NCBI GenBank assembly: GCA_905200945.1 | Contig: CAJKMG010000018.1 | Location: forward strand, 1-54,649 | Length of the DNA stretch: 54,649 nucleotides | Direction of reading: 5' to 3' | Source: an uncultured Akkermansia sp. | GTDB lineage: Bacteria; Verrucomicrobiota; Verrucomicrobiia; Verrucomicrobiales; Akkermansiaceae | Shown here: piece by piece, positions 21,839 through 30,551 of the stretch | Numbering within the stretch: the first letter of the stretch is position 1 | How the letters are laid out: each line of letters starts with the position of its first letter | Notes under the pieces: generated by a model | What the model was told of the DNA's origin: nothing | What the model saw: the letters and a program-made list of their open reading frames with translations, nothing else | The model's database searches: none | Position numbers and translations under genes: made by a program

Positions 21839-24663
21839 TATGCCTGAATAGCTAATAAATTAAAATCGCGGTTGCCGGAAACGCGGATGCCCACCATGGA
21901 ATCGTAATCCCAGCATCCATCAGCAACTAGAGAATGCCATCCCCTTGTTAAAAACGAAGACGGGGAACGGTCCAGTACATCCCAGCGGGTTCCGTCAATG
22001 CTTACCTCAACACCATCTACCAGTGCGTCAGAGCCAAAGAAAAACATCACTCCGCCGCTATGCTGGCGGCGTCCAGCAGCTTCAAGAGAAATCAGGGCGT
22101 TAGTCTCCAGCACAGACACAAAATCCCTGCCTCCCGGATCCTGAAACTCATTACCCGGCGCCAGCACCTCAATAAACCGTCCATCCTCCCGCGACACCAG
22201 GGCAAACAGCAAATCCGCCTGATCCCCATTGGGCAAAACGGCTACCCCTTCGAACACCCCATCTGTCGTGTACCGGTGCCAGGCATGCACCTGGTGCATG
22301 CTATTATAAGTCATCAGCGCCAGCGCCCCGTCCCGGCGCACAAACACCGCCCGCGGCTCCGGCTTACGCACAAAAGCAACCCCCCGGCACCCGCCGCCGT
22401 CGGCCAGCACATGATCGGCGAACACCGTCAAATCGCGGGACACAAACCCGTCGCTCTCATAATCATACCCGTACTGATACACCCGTCCGCCGCCCCTCTC
22501 CACATACAGTACCTTATCGGTCGCCATCAGGGCCGGCACATCGGAAGACCCCACAAACCCGTGGCTGTCCGCCCGCGCGTTGGCGTACGTCATCACCCCC
22601 TGGCCGCCGGACACCGCCCACTCCGCATCCGCCGTCCCCAACAGCAGCCGGGAACTCTGCGCCATCAGCCAGCAAATCCTGTTCTGCGTTGTGGTGCTCA
22701 ACGTCAAAGCCAGCGCGGAATCATCCTGCTTCCCCACCTCGAAACTGTTGAGGTCATCCGTCTTGCTCAACCACACCGTCTGCGGCTGGGCCTGCGTAGC
22801 GGCCAATACCAGGCGCTGCTGAAACACATCCACCAGGGAAGGAAACCCGTACACCCCCCGGAACGCCGCGAAACTCCACATCAACGACTCCCCGGACGGA
22901 GGAACCCCCTCCGGAACCGCGGAAACATTATCCCAAAGAGAATACTCCGCGGAAGCCGTCACCTCGGCCGCCTCCGCCTCCATCCACGACGTGCAGGCAG
23001 GCACCTCCAGCTGCGTTCTGGCCCGCTGGCTGACGGATCCTCCCGGCCAGGTCTCCATCCTCACCACATAAACTCCGTCCTCCGGCACTGTAAAAGATGC
23101 CTTCTCCATCGTGGAAAACACAGGCATCAACGAATAAGAACCACCGTTGCCCTCGCAAAAAGAACATACATTCAACGTTGAATTCAGCTGAATCGTCTGC
23201 CCGGCATAAACGCATACAAACCCCTGCATCGACACGACTGTACCCGCCGGAAGAAAAAAACGATACATCTCAATCGACCCCTCTGCAAACCGGTCCAAAC
23301 TCACCTCTGCCTGCTCCCATTCCAGGCGCACCATACTCCCGGCGCCGACATCATCCGTCGTCAACCCATCGGGCTTCACCGTCAGCGTCCGTCCCTCCCT
23401 GGACACCTCAAACCCGCCGTCCACCTTGACCCCATCAACCAACAATGCGGAAAAAACCGGCAGGCCCTTCTTCTCGAAAAAATCGCAAAAATCACTCCCC
23501 AAAGGCAGCGTCAACTTGCGCACGTCGCTGGTAGACAGGGAATGCAGCCGCAGCACCACATCCTTCTTATAAGCATCCACCACCAGCTTATTCCCGCAGG
23601 AATCAGCCGGAAACCCCTGGCTGGGATCGGAACCGTTGGAAAGCTGGGACTCATACAACATCAGGCGCAAATAACACTCCTCCCCCGCCTCGTCCCCGGT
23701 CAGCTGCAAATTGGAAGCGGCCCCCACCGGGGAATTGGACGTCCCCAGCAGCTGCCAATCCTCATTCGGGAAACGCCGCTCCACGGCATACGTGCCGTAC
23801 CACTCCTTATAACAATAAAACGTCCAGGTCCCCTTACAGGTAATCGTATTGGAATGGCAAATCACGCCCTTATGAAAATGCTCCGGATAATCCGCCGGAG
23901 ACGTCAGGCCGTCCACGAAATCCGCCGCCCCGTTAAAATCCCTGTCGCACGTCCACCAGGACCAATAACTCCCCTCATTGAGGCAGAGCTTTTTCCCAGC
24001 CGTGAAAGTGCTGGCTGCCGTAAACGCCTTGGCAATCACCCAACCCTGGCGAACCACGGCCCCCGTGCTGAACCCGGTCTGCTGGGGCACCGTCACCTGG
24101 ACGCGCATCACATCCCCCTCGTTAACCGCTGCGTCCGCATCGGACGCATGCTCCCCGAAAGACACCCTGTAACACCCCTCATCCAGCGTCAGGCGCACCG
24201 GAAAATCCCGGAACTCCTCATACCGCCAGGGGCGGGCCTTAAACTCATAGGGAGCCAGGGAAAACATGCCCTCGTCATCCCGTTTCAGCACCATCAGCTC
24301 ATGCGTGGGGCAGGCCAGAAACAACATGCTGTTCACCTGCTTGTGGCGCAAAGCGGAAACATCGTCCTGGTTCCACACGGAAGGCAGGGAGGCAACCACA
24401 TCCCCCTCGGCGGACAACACGCGCAGCAGGGAAGGGGACACCTCCACAAGAAAACGGTCATTGGTGGAATAAACATAAGGCAAAATCACGGAACCCTCTA
24501 AAGCGGCAGCCACGCGCCGGAACCCGCGGCGCCGGGAAACTCCGCCCATCTGGCCCAGGTCCAGATTCTCAATCCTGGAAGCCCCACGGTGAAAATTATC
24601 CAAGTCCGCCCGGACGGCGGAAGTAGGAGAAAGCTCGCCTCCGTTGAAAGCGCATCGAATCAT
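21838..24663 (-). CDS. Large tail protein, tail tubular B / stabilisation type
   Basis: 941 residues starting MIRCAFNGGELSPTSAVRADLDNFHRGASRIENLDLGQMGGVSRRRGFR. This opening (FNGGELSP, then a GGVSRRRGF motif) is characteristic of podovirus tail nozzle/stabilisation proteins that close the tail tube. The rest is beta-rich, including DVFQQRLVLAATQAQPQTVWLSKTDDLNSFEVG, also typical. It lies between the small and large terminase genes, away from tail tubular A, which is unusual for T7-like phages. Its stop overlaps the terminase start (TAATG). A 22-bp element upstream is shared with the tail tubular A gene. Confidence 0.85.
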   Translation of the reverse strand: MIRCAFNGGELSPTSAVRADLDNFHRGASRIENLDLGQMGGVSRRRGFRRVAAALEGSVILPYVYSTNDRFLVEVSPSLLRVLSAEGDVVASLPSVWNQDDVSALRHKQVNSMLFLACPTHELMVLKRDDEGMFSLAPYEFKARPWRYEEFRDFPVRLTLDEGCYRVSFGEHASDADAAVNEGDVMRVQVTVPQQTGFSTGAVVRQGWVIAKAFTAASTFTAGKKLCLNEGSYWSWWTCDRDFNGAADFVDGLTSPADYPEHFHKGVICHSNTITCKGTWTFYCYKEWYGTYAVERRFPNEDWQLLGTSNSPVGAASNLQLTGDEAGEECYLRLMLYESQLSNGSDPSQGFPADSCGNKLVVDAYKKDVVLRLHSLSTSDVRKLTLPLGSDFCDFFEKKGLPVFSALLVDGVKVDGGFEVSREGRTLTVKPDGLTTDDVGAGSMVRLEWEQAEVSLDRFAEGSIEMYRFFLPAGTVVSMQGFVCVYAGQTIQLNSTLNVCSFCEGNGGSYSLMPVFSTMEKASFTVPEDGVYVVRMETWPGGSVSQRARTQLEVPACTSWMEAEAAEVTASAEYSLWDNVSAVPEGVPPSGESLMWSFAAFRGVYGFPSLVDVFQQRLVLAATQAQPQTVWLSKTDDLNSFEVGKQDDSALALTLSTTTQNRICWLMAQSSRLLLGTADAEWAVSGGQGVMTYANARADSHGFVGSSDVPALMATDKVLYVERGGGRVYQYGYDYESDGFVSRDLTVFADHVLADGGGCRGVAFVRKPEPRAVFVRRDGALALMTYNSMHQVHAWHRYTTDGVFEGVAVLPNGDQADLLFALVSREDGRFIEVLAPGNEFQDPGGRDFVSVLETNALISLEAAGRRQHSGGVMFFFGSDALVDGVEVSIDGTRWDVLDRSPSSFLTRGWHSLVADGCWDYDSMVGIRVSGNRDFNLLAIQA

Positions 24664-24691
24664 GTACCATCATTACAACAAAACGAAGGAG

Positions 24692-24713
24692 GATGAATAC
24701 AACCGTAACTTGA
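24692..24713. repeat. 22-bp repeat upstream of the tail B gene, copy 1
   Basis: An exact 22-bp match to 51303-51324. It begins GATGAATACAACCGTAAC and ends TTGA. In both places it lies just upstream (18 to 29 bases) of a tail tube gene on the minus strand, in the same orientation. It may be a phage promoter element or a recombination scar. On the plus strand this copy follows GAAGGAG and would read as a 6-codon peptide. Confidence 0.7.
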
Positions 24714-24744
24714 CTAAATCTGCATGGTTAATTGGTGAAATACT

Positions 24745-24773
24745 TTGACAATCGGGATATGAAAGGATTACAT
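24745..24773 (+). promoter_or_regulatory. Promoter for the putAbiC-like gene
   Basis: TTGACA (24745-24750) and TTACAT (24768-24773) are separated by 17 bp. The -10 element ends 8 bases before the ATG at 24782, so transcription should begin at or next to the start codon and the mRNA would be leaderless or nearly so. Confidence 0.65.
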
Positions 24774-24781
24774 GTTCCTCT

Positions 24782-25651
24782 ATGTCAGATCAAAAATCTT
24801 CTCCGAAAAAGAAAAGTATAGAATGGGAAAAAGCACGCTGGTTTATTCTCGGCGCCTTCGTTCTCTTTATTGCATGGCCCTTCATCACATGGGGAAGCCT
24901 TGGTATAGCGGACTGGTTGTTTGAAGGAATCAATTTTCCAGAAACCTTCCGTTTCGGAATCAGTGGAGATATGTACGGAGGGTTGAATGCCTTATTTGCG
25001 GGATTAGCATTTGTAGGATTAATTTATACAATATTTAAGCAACAAGATAATTTTAATGAACAGTTTTCCGAAATGAGGAAAGATAGAGTAGATTCTATGG
25101 TTCTCAATTATACAGGATTAATACGCGATTCTGTAAAAAATTTATATGTATTATACGATATGATCAACATAGATAAAAAAGAATCAGAAGGTATAAATGT
25201 TCTGAAGGATTATCAACGTCATTTTTTAACAATAGAATCTTGGTTCGAAGGAAATATAAAAAGAATGCCAACAGATAAAGAGATTGGTGAGGAAGTTGCT
25301 CTAGTTTCTCATTATTTAGTCATTATGGCGCCTGTAGCTTCTATTTGTTATTCGGCATTAAAGAAAACAATATGTATCATAGAAGATTCTCAATGGGATG
25401 AGGATTATAGAAATATATTAAAAAATGATTTATGGATGATGGTTTCTCAAATGCCTCCCAATTTTTTATCTCTTTTATATATATCGTTATTGATGATAAA
25501 TAAAAAAGATGATGTTGAAAGAGTTCTTCAGTATTTCCCTTCCAATATCTATAAAGATGATTTTGTAGAAAAATATCTTCTTATTTCTTCATTTAAAAGT
25601 GAGGTTGATATGTTTAACTATGTGAAATCAAATATAAAATTTCATCCCTAA
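24782..25651 (+). CDS. putAbiC-like abortive-infection membrane protein
   Basis: 289 residues starting MSDQKSSPKKKSIEWEKARWF. Two membrane segments (FILGAFVLFIAWPFITWGSLG, about 21-42, and MYGGLNALFAGLAFVGLIYTIF, about 63-85) are followed by a charged helical cytoplasmic domain. The GDMYGGLNALFAGLAFVGLIYTIFKQQDNF stretch is the hallmark of the putative phage abortive infection (putAbiC) family. The gene is AT-rich, on the opposite strand to its neighbours, and sits between the small terminase and a tail gene with its own promoter, as expected for a moron. It probably protects the lysogen from other phages. The last 4 bases overlap the convergent terminase gene. Confidence 0.75.
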   Translation: MSDQKSSPKKKSIEWEKARWFILGAFVLFIAWPFITWGSLGIADWLFEGINFPETFRFGISGDMYGGLNALFAGLAFVGLIYTIFKQQDNFNEQFSEMRKDRVDSMVLNYTGLIRDSVKNLYVLYDMINIDKKESEGINVLKDYQRHFLTIESWFEGNIKRMPTDKEIGEEVALVSHYLVIMAPVASICYSALKKTICIIEDSQWDEDYRNILKNDLWMMVSQMPPNFLSLLYISLLMINKKDDVERVLQYFPSNIYKDDFVEKYLLISSFKSEVDMFNYVKSNIKFHP

Positions 25652-26244
25652 ACCAACGGTTTATCCTTCACGCCGTCCATGAATCCCGGGCGGCGTTCTT
25701 TGTTTTCCAGTGCGGCCTCTATCCCATCAAACTCAATCGGAGCGGCTTTACCATTATCAGGATGTACAAGATGCTCCTGTTTCGTTCCGGCAAGTACTGC
25801 GGCAATCTTTGAAAGCCCTGGTACATCCACCGGTTCCGGTTCATTGTAACCGGCCAGCTTGGAAAGTTCCCTCACCGCCTCAATCTTGCCGGGCATCTTC
25901 TTGCGCATCCCTGAATCCGTGTAGGCAACCTCCTGGCATAAAGGAGAATCTTCGCCCACTTCTCCAATTGGTGTACGCAACACAGCAGTAAGAAACTCAA
26001 GGCATTCCTGCTTGGTGGCAATCGCTGATCTGTCCAACTGGGCGTTCAATTCGTCAATCATTCGCAAAACTTCGCCATCTTTGGACAAACGGGATGCCGC
26101 CTTGCTGGCCGCGTCATTACTCATATCCTTGCGATTATAGGCCTTACGATAGGCGTCCGCCTTGGACAATTTTGACTCAACCAAGAGCCTCGCAAACTCC
26201 TTCTTCTTCTCTGTGGCAATAGATGTTTTATCTCTCTTAGACAT
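25648..26244 (-). CDS. Terminase small subunit of the T7-like phage
   Basis: 198 residues starting MSKRDKTSIATEKKKEFARLLVESKLSKADAYRKAYNRKDMSNDAASKAASRLSKD. The N-terminal HTH (SKADAYRKAYN...AASKAASRLSKDGEVLRMIDELN) is typical of Terminase_2-type small subunits. The C-terminal tail is polar and may contact the large subunit. It would recognise the packaging site. It overlaps the wHTH gene by 8 bases at its start. The large subunit lies about 3.8 kb further on and is broken. Confidence 0.85.
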   Translation of the reverse strand: MSKRDKTSIATEKKKEFARLLVESKLSKADAYRKAYNRKDMSNDAASKAASRLSKDGEVLRMIDELNAQLDRSAIATKQECLEFLTAVLRTPIGEVGEDSPLCQEVAYTDSGMRKKMPGKIEAVRELSKLAGYNEPEPVDVPGLSKIAAVLAGTKQEHLVHPDNGKAAPIEFDGIEAALENKERRPGFMDGVKDKPLV

Positions 26245-26545
26245 GATCTTTCATCGTTCGTGTGATAGCGTCTTCCAAGCGTTTACGCCCTTGTGCCGTG
26301 AGGAAATAACCTTTTTTGAATCTGCCTCCATATTGGGAGGTAGAAACGTCTCCTGCACCGCAAAGGGTATTCAGATGAAAGCACAAACGGCTGGAAGATA
26401 CGGAAACGCGGTTGGCAATTTCTCCGAACCGAATGCCGGGATTAAGACCGATGCAGGAAAGAATAGCGATCTGAACCGGAGACATTTTCAGCCGTGAAAA
26501 GGCTGCGGACATGATAGACATCAATTTTAACTCTGACTGCTTCAT
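26237..26545 (-). CDS. MarR-like winged-helix protein
   Basis: 102 residues starting MKQSELKLMSIMSAAFSRLKMSPVQIAILSCIGLNPGIRFGEIANRVSVSSSRLCFHLNTL. A winged helix of the MarR/ArsR kind is clear, ending FLTAQGRKRLEDAI. It is coupled by ATGA to the replication protein upstream and overlaps the small terminase. It may be a late gene regulator. No effector pocket can be seen. Confidence 0.8.
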   Translation of the reverse strand: MKQSELKLMSIMSAAFSRLKMSPVQIAILSCIGLNPGIRFGEIANRVSVSSSRLCFHLNTLCGAGDVSTSQYGGRFKKGYFLTAQGRKRLEDAITRTMKDHV

Positions 26546-27561
26546 TCGTCACCTCCTATTCCCATTTCCTCCCGTAGAGATGCAATTTCTGCTGCGGCGT
26601 CCACGACATCCACAACGGGCCCTTCCGGCTGTTGCGGGGCTTGTTCTGTTTTCAGCTTCTTCCGAGCGGATGTCGGCTTCCAGCGTGTTTCCTTCGCCCA
26701 TCTATCGGCATGCGTCAAAACATCCCCGAAACACTCCCAAAACTTCTTGCGGCTGTCCGGCCTCCAAAAAGCTTTCTTCTTGCAGTCCTCCGTCAGTCCT
26801 GACGCGTAATAATCCCTCAACATCTCCATATCCCGCGGCGTCACCCGGCCCTGTGCGGACCGGTAAGCCTCAAGCGCGGCTGCCTGCTCAATGGCAGTTG
26901 GCATTGTCCGGGACCATGAAGGGTTGATTTCCAAACAGGCAGCCATGAACCTGGCGGCACCAGGAGAAGCCCCTAGATCCGCGTGATTGTCGGCGCAGCG
27001 CATCCCCCGGACGTCGTTCAGGCGTTCCCGGTTCGGGAAAGACTGGGCAGGCAGCACAGGAGCAGCGGGCGCTTCTTCCCCCGGTGTACTGTCCACCGTA
27101 GTAGTTTCTCCCCCTATATTCCCTTTCTTTTCTTTTCCTTTCTTTTCGCTTTCCAACGGAGCTTCATTTGCTATCCAAGGTTGGTTTCCTACGTCGGAAC
27201 CAACGTTGGTTTCCGGTATAGGTTCCGGCGTTGGTTTCCGGCCTCCCTTTCGTCCGTTGGCGCGCGCGATTTCCCTTTTACGCTCAATCTCCCGCTGGGC
27301 GTCAGCAGGGTAAAAAGAAATGACAAGGTCGTCCCCGTCCCAACGGAAAAGGCCGCAGGACTCGGCCACCTCGGAAGCCATGACCCCGCAAGACTGCATC
27401 CAACGGCGGTCTCCCCAAGACCGTGCCCCGGCAATCCGCCCCATATTCTCCTGGTCACAAGACCAGGCGATCAAAGAAAGCCACGTGGCCCGCTGGGTGG
27501 GATCAGCGCCTATGTACTCATTGGAGCGGATAACGTAGAGTGGTATATTGATGTATTCCAT
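26542..27561 (-). CDS. Replication initiation-like protein
   Basis: 339 residues from the ATG at 27561 (MEYINIPLYVIRSNEYIGADP); a TTG seven codons upstream is an alternative. The N-terminal winged-helix-like part (PTQRATWLSLIAWSCDQENMGRIAGARSWGDRRWMQSCGV) resembles phage replisome organisers. A low-complexity linker (about 105-185, rich in Pro, Glu, Lys) precedes a helical domain (FMAACLEINPSWSRTMPTAIEQAAALEAY...ECFGDVLTHADRW) like the DnaT/replication-protein C-terminal domain. The architecture fits a protein that loads helicase at the origin. No partner helicase is in the window. Confidence 0.65.
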   Translation of the reverse strand: MEYINIPLYVIRSNEYIGADPTQRATWLSLIAWSCDQENMGRIAGARSWGDRRWMQSCGVMASEVAESCGLFRWDGDDLVISFYPADAQREIERKREIARANGRKGGRKPTPEPIPETNVGSDVGNQPWIANEAPLESEKKGKEKKGNIGGETTTVDSTPGEEAPAAPVLPAQSFPNRERLNDVRGMRCADNHADLGASPGAARFMAACLEINPSWSRTMPTAIEQAAALEAYRSAQGRVTPRDMEMLRDYYASGLTEDCKKKAFWRPDSRKKFWECFGDVLTHADRWAKETRWKPTSARKKLKTEQAPQQPEGPVVDVVDAAAEIASLREEMGIGGDE

Positions 27562-27578
27562 ACCTTTTAAGCATAATT

Positions 27579-27716
27579 TCAATTTTCATTTTTCTTCCTC
27601 TCCGCGGCCTGGATGCTAAATATGGAGGGTTTCATAAAAACGAGGAAGACGGTCTTCCCGCGGCGGTCAAACCAGAACATGCGGGAGCCGCAGCAGGCGT
27701 CAAGAATCGCTTTCAC
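27579..27716 (-). pseudogene. Remnant of a class I DNA methyltransferase
   Basis: A GTG at 27716 overlaps the stop of the upstream gene (GTGA) and opens a 45-codon frame. Its first 17 residues, KAILDACCGSRMFWFDR, are the signature start of a phage class I SAM-dependent methyltransferase family (motif I DACCGSRMFWF). After that the sequence diverges and ends, while normal members have about 150-200 residues. It looks like a gene deleted from within, with translational coupling kept. Confidence 0.65.
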
Positions 27717-28048
27717 TCCCCCTCCTTTCTCGGCTCCCAATTGCAGGAACTTGCAAGGCTATTGAAAATCATGCAATTCTCGCAAATCTCGGAACCGTCG
27801 TCTTCTTCCAAATAACTACAAGTCCGGCATTCCCTTTTCTCCAAGGGCACCCACGCCCGGCACGCGGCCCGCTTCTGCCATGCGTCGCGGATAGCTTCTT
27901 CAATGTGGTACAATTCCCTATATTCCGGGTAATAAATAGCTGCATCGAATTCACCCTCCATGGAGATCATCAATTCTTTCCGTTCTTTCAGAATTCCACG
28001 AGCTTGGCCGTATTCGTAAAACGCTTTCTGTTCAGGCGTCATCTCCAT
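27713..28048 (-). CDS. Cysteine-rich small phage protein
   Basis: 111 residues from the ATG at 28048 (MEMTPEQKAFYEYGQARGILKERKEL), which has a GGAAG site 8 bases upstream. The long form reaching 28111 overlaps the small membrane gene. The C-terminal part CRTCSYLEEDDGSEICENCMIFNSLASSCNW contains two CxxC pairs that likely bind zinc. Function unknown; it is part of the leftward early operon. Confidence 0.7.
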   Translation of the reverse strand: MEMTPEQKAFYEYGQARGILKERKELMISMEGEFDAAIYYPEYRELYHIEEAIRDAWQKRAACRAWVPLEKRECRTCSYLEEDDGSEICENCMIFNSLASSCNWEPRKEGE

Positions 28049-28184
28049 TTTCTTCCTTTCTTTGTAAAAGAATGACATTAACCGCTTGAAGAAGCCCTTT
28101 AACTTTACCAATCAAATAAAGGTAATATCCATACGCGGCGACGGTGGCTAAAAAAACTATAAGTTGTGCAATATCAAATATCAT
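28032..28184 (-). CDS. 50-residue single-span membrane protein
   Basis: Starts MIFDIAQLIVFLATVAAYGYYLYLIG at the ATG at 28184, with GGAGG just upstream. One membrane span is followed by a short charged tail. It overlaps both neighbours by a few bases, typical of compact phage operons. Function unknown. Confidence 0.65.
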   Translation of the reverse strand: MIFDIAQLIVFLATVAAYGYYLYLIGKVKGLLQAVNVILLQRKEENGDDA

Positions 28185-28575
28185 TGCTCCCTCCTTTCTG
28201 CTCGAGTTCCCACGGCCATTGATCCACGTCATCCGGCGTGGCTATTTCCACATCTCCACGGCAGTTTTCTAGATATAGTTTCCCTCTGTCAGTATCTTTG
28301 CCAATGACGGTTAAAATATCGTTCTCAAACGCCAATTTGAGATTGTCTCCCGGATGTACCATTAGGAAAGGCGGGAATTTAGAAATAAGCTCTTCTGCAT
28401 ACCTTCGTGCCTCTTCCGGTGTTTCTCCGTATTCTGCGGATAAGCGGCATTCGGAGCATTGGTAGATATAAACCTGACGGGATTCATAACGACCATACCC
28501 CAAAGGGACGTTTTGGAACAGGTAATCATCTAGTTCTAATAAACCCCCGCAAAGAGGGCATTTAGGCGTGGTCAT
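28174..28575 (-). CDS. Zinc-ribbon protein, Lar-like
   Basis: 133 residues starting MTTPKCPLCGGLLELDDYLFQ. Two knuckles, CPLCGG (6-11) and CSEC (about 40-43), form a zinc ribbon, followed by AEYGETPEEARRYAEELISKF. This order recalls Lar-type restriction alleviation proteins (CPFCG...C..C...A.G.T.EEA...WN). Lar-like proteins modulate host restriction. Here the C-terminal half is longer and unassigned, so function is tentative. Confidence 0.7.
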   Translation of the reverse strand: MTTPKCPLCGGLLELDDYLFQNVPLGYGRYESRQVYIYQCSECRLSAEYGETPEEARRYAEELISKFPPFLMVHPGDNLKLAFENDILTVIGKDTDRGKLYLENCRGDVEIATPDDVDQWPWELEQKGGSNDI

Positions 28576-28936
28576 TGGTCGTCCCTCCTTTCTCCAATAC
28601 AGCTTCTATTTTTCTTATATTTTCTTCGGTAATATTTTTGTCTCCGTATATCCAATTTTTAACAGTTCCAATACCTTTTCCAATTTGCCCAGCTAGCCAA
28701 ACAGTATTCTTTCCCTGTTTTTTTAATTCTTCTTTAACGTATTTTCTAAAGCTGGCTTGCTCGGAATTATCTCTAGCGCCAATATTCCTTCCCAATGTAC
28801 GTTTTTCATAAAAAGCTAACTGCTCTTCATTTAAAGATTCAATAAAACGTATTTCTTCTCGGATTTGTTCAAGTCTATCTTGAAGCTCTTGCTCCTGTTG
28901 TTTCAGGAGCACTATTCTTTTTAGTGAAATCTTCAT
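28562..28936 (-). CDS. Coiled-coil plus HTH protein
   Basis: 124 residues starting MKISLKRIVLLKQQEQELQDRLEQIREEIRFIESLNEEQL. An N-terminal coiled coil (about 10-45) is followed by an XRE-like HTH (FRKYVKEELKKQGKNTVWLAGQIGKGIGTVKNWIYGDKNITEENIRKIEAVL). It is likely a dimeric DNA-binding regulator. It overlaps the RusA gene by ATGA and is lower in GC than that gene. Confidence 0.75.
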   Translation of the reverse strand: MKISLKRIVLLKQQEQELQDRLEQIREEIRFIESLNEEQLAFYEKRTLGRNIGARDNSEQASFRKYVKEELKKQGKNTVWLAGQIGKGIGTVKNWIYGDKNITEENIRKIEAVLEKGGTTNDHA

Positions 28937-29322
28937 TGTTCCCTCCTTTCAAACACGATTTCCACCTTGCCGGCGTGGGTTAGATCATGCACGCGGTCAA
29001 TCCCGGCGCAGTCAAGCGTCCTATCGTCAATCCCCATAGCCTTGCAGGCCCCGTCCAGATACGCCTTGCAGCGCGCCAGGCAATTATCCGCATCCGGCTT
29101 ATTCCCCTTGTAAAACCAGACCACCCGGTAATGCGTCGGTTGCATCCTCCGGCCATTCAGGGCTTCCCAAGTCCGCCCCCAGGCTATATTCCGGGCGCGG
29201 CTCTTGGCAGCCGTCTTCTTGAATCCCGCCACCTGGGCCCCCCTCTGCGTGAGAGGGGCCTTGGCATTCGGAGACAGGCAGCGCGGCGTGTGGGGCAAAG
29301 TAATGGTCAGCGTGGTCATCAT
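28933..29322 (-). CDS. rusA: RusA-family Holliday junction resolvase
   Basis: 129 residues from the ATG at 29322 (MMTTLTITLPHTPRCLSPNAKAPL), preceded by GGAGG at good distance and overlapping the upstream stop (ATGA). The core KPDADNCLARCKAYLDGACKAMGIDDRTL carries the acidic cluster (Asp in PDADN, Asp in YLDG, Asp in GIDD) of RusA-type endonucleases. It would resolve recombination intermediates before packaging. It sits next to the RecT/nuclease recombination genes. Confidence 0.85.
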   Translation of the reverse strand: MMTTLTITLPHTPRCLSPNAKAPLTQRGAQVAGFKKTAAKSRARNIAWGRTWEALNGRRMQPTHYRVVWFYKGNKPDADNCLARCKAYLDGACKAMGIDDRTLDCAGIDRVHDLTHAGKVEIVFERREQ

Positions 29323-30536
29323 GCCGCACCTCCTTCCACTTCCTTCACGGATCCCTTCGTGGTTTTCGATTCGCCATACTCCGCCAGCAACTGCCGCAGC
29401 CATTCGCGGCTGGCCTTCGTGGTCGCCTTCGGATCCGCCGCTTTACGGGCCGCGTGAACCAGTCTGTCCAATTCCGTGATGCCTACCTTGCAGCACCCGG
29501 CAAACGCTTCCGCCGTCACCTCGTCCGGGAACTCGGCATTCAGCGCGGAAAACGCCCCGGAAGGATCCGTTATCGTGAAACTGGTGCGTCCGGGCGCCAT
29601 CTCAAAACCGGGAATCAGGCCGGCGGCCACATCCTGTTCAAACCGGTAATCCACAGCAGCCGCCCATTTCTTTGCCGTCTTCGCCAGGCGGTAAGCCTGA
29701 ACCTTCTCGGCAGGGGAAAACAGCTCCCACTTATCCCGGTCCGTAGCGATCAGGGATGCCTGCTCCACCATGGCCGCGGCCTCGTGGCACACCGCCTTGG
29801 CCCGGCAATACCGGCAGGCTGCCTCGCTGCAATAGCGCGGGGCGTCCGGGTCCACGGCAGCCCTGGCGACGGCAAGAGAATCCTGTTCGGCGTGGCTAAT
29901 CGCCTCGTCATCGTAAAACGTAACAGATGCCGGACCAGCCACCCGCGGCTGGATGATAGCCGCGTAAATGCCGTTGTAAATAATCCCTTCTTCATTGGCT
30001 TTTTGAGCCGCCAGCGGAACCAGGGCTTCAAGCTGACGGTTGGCCTCGGCGGAATCCACAGCCACGCGGCCAAACTTCCAATCAAGTACCAGAAGATCCG
30101 CTCCAACTCTGAACAGTGCGTCCCACTGTCCGGAATACTCGCCCCCTTCAATCCAGTCGGACAAAAAACGGCGTTCTTCGGTGGATACAAGAGAAAAAAA
30201 AGCATCGGGATAATTCAGGATCTTTTCCTTCACCCCAGCCAGCAGACGCAGAGCACGTCCGCAAAGCTCCACCTGCTCATGATTCAGCTCGGCAGACTCA
30301 TACTCCCGGCTATTCAGAAAATCATGCCAGGAAAACTCCATTCCTTCTTCGGCTGCATCATCCTCCAAAAGAAGATACTCCATATAGCGGTGCAACAGCG
30401 TGCCTTCTGCGGCAGCCTCGGAACTCTCGTCGGGACAGGACTTCTCCATCGTAAACGAGCCGGGGCATAAAGCCAGCCGTCCAAACGCGGACGCGGAGGG
30501 CAGCCCTTTACGTACATCTTCAACAGTATCGGTCAT
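29319..30536 (-). CDS. DUF2800 PD-(D/E)XK nuclease
   Basis: 405 residues starting MTDTVEDVRKGLPSASAFGRLALCPGSF. A Cas4/RecB-like nuclease pattern is visible: SASAFGRLALCPGSF...AAEGTLLHRYMEYL, then GQWDALF...DLLVLDWKFGR with the catalytic Asp and Lys. A late Cys cluster CSEAACRYCRAKAVC could hold Fe-S or zinc. DUF2800 proteins pair with RecT-type annealing proteins as the exonuclease of a phage recombination system, and a RecT gene lies 15 bases upstream. It is coupled to RusA by ATGA. Confidence 0.85.
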   Translation of the reverse strand: MTDTVEDVRKGLPSASAFGRLALCPGSFTMEKSCPDESSEAAAEGTLLHRYMEYLLLEDDAAEEGMEFSWHDFLNSREYESAELNHEQVELCGRALRLLAGVKEKILNYPDAFFSLVSTEERRFLSDWIEGGEYSGQWDALFRVGADLLVLDWKFGRVAVDSAEANRQLEALVPLAAQKANEEGIIYNGIYAAIIQPRVAGPASVTFYDDEAISHAEQDSLAVARAAVDPDAPRYCSEAACRYCRAKAVCHEAAAMVEQASLIATDRDKWELFSPAEKVQAYRLAKTAKKWAAAVDYRFEQDVAAGLIPGFEMAPGRTSFTITDPSGAFSALNAEFPDEVTAEAFAGCCKVGITELDRLVHAARKAADPKATTKASREWLRQLLAEYGESKTTKGSVKEVEGGAA

Positions 30537-30551
30537 GTTGTCGTCTCCTTC

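Noticed and set aside
22060..24501. Plus-strand frames of 373 and 319 codons opposite the tail B gene
   Set aside because: They are His/Arg/Pro-rich antisense shadows of a clear tail protein.
24693..24713. Six-codon leader peptide on the plus strand before the putAbiC gene
   Set aside because: The same 22 bases occur before tail tubular A without a downstream plus-strand gene, and the putAbiC promoter starts after it.
27595..27620. Fifth copy of the GTGCCAT terminator family
   Set aside because: Only CATCCAGGCCGCGG is shared, there is no second arm or T-tract, and it lies inside the methyltransferase remnant.
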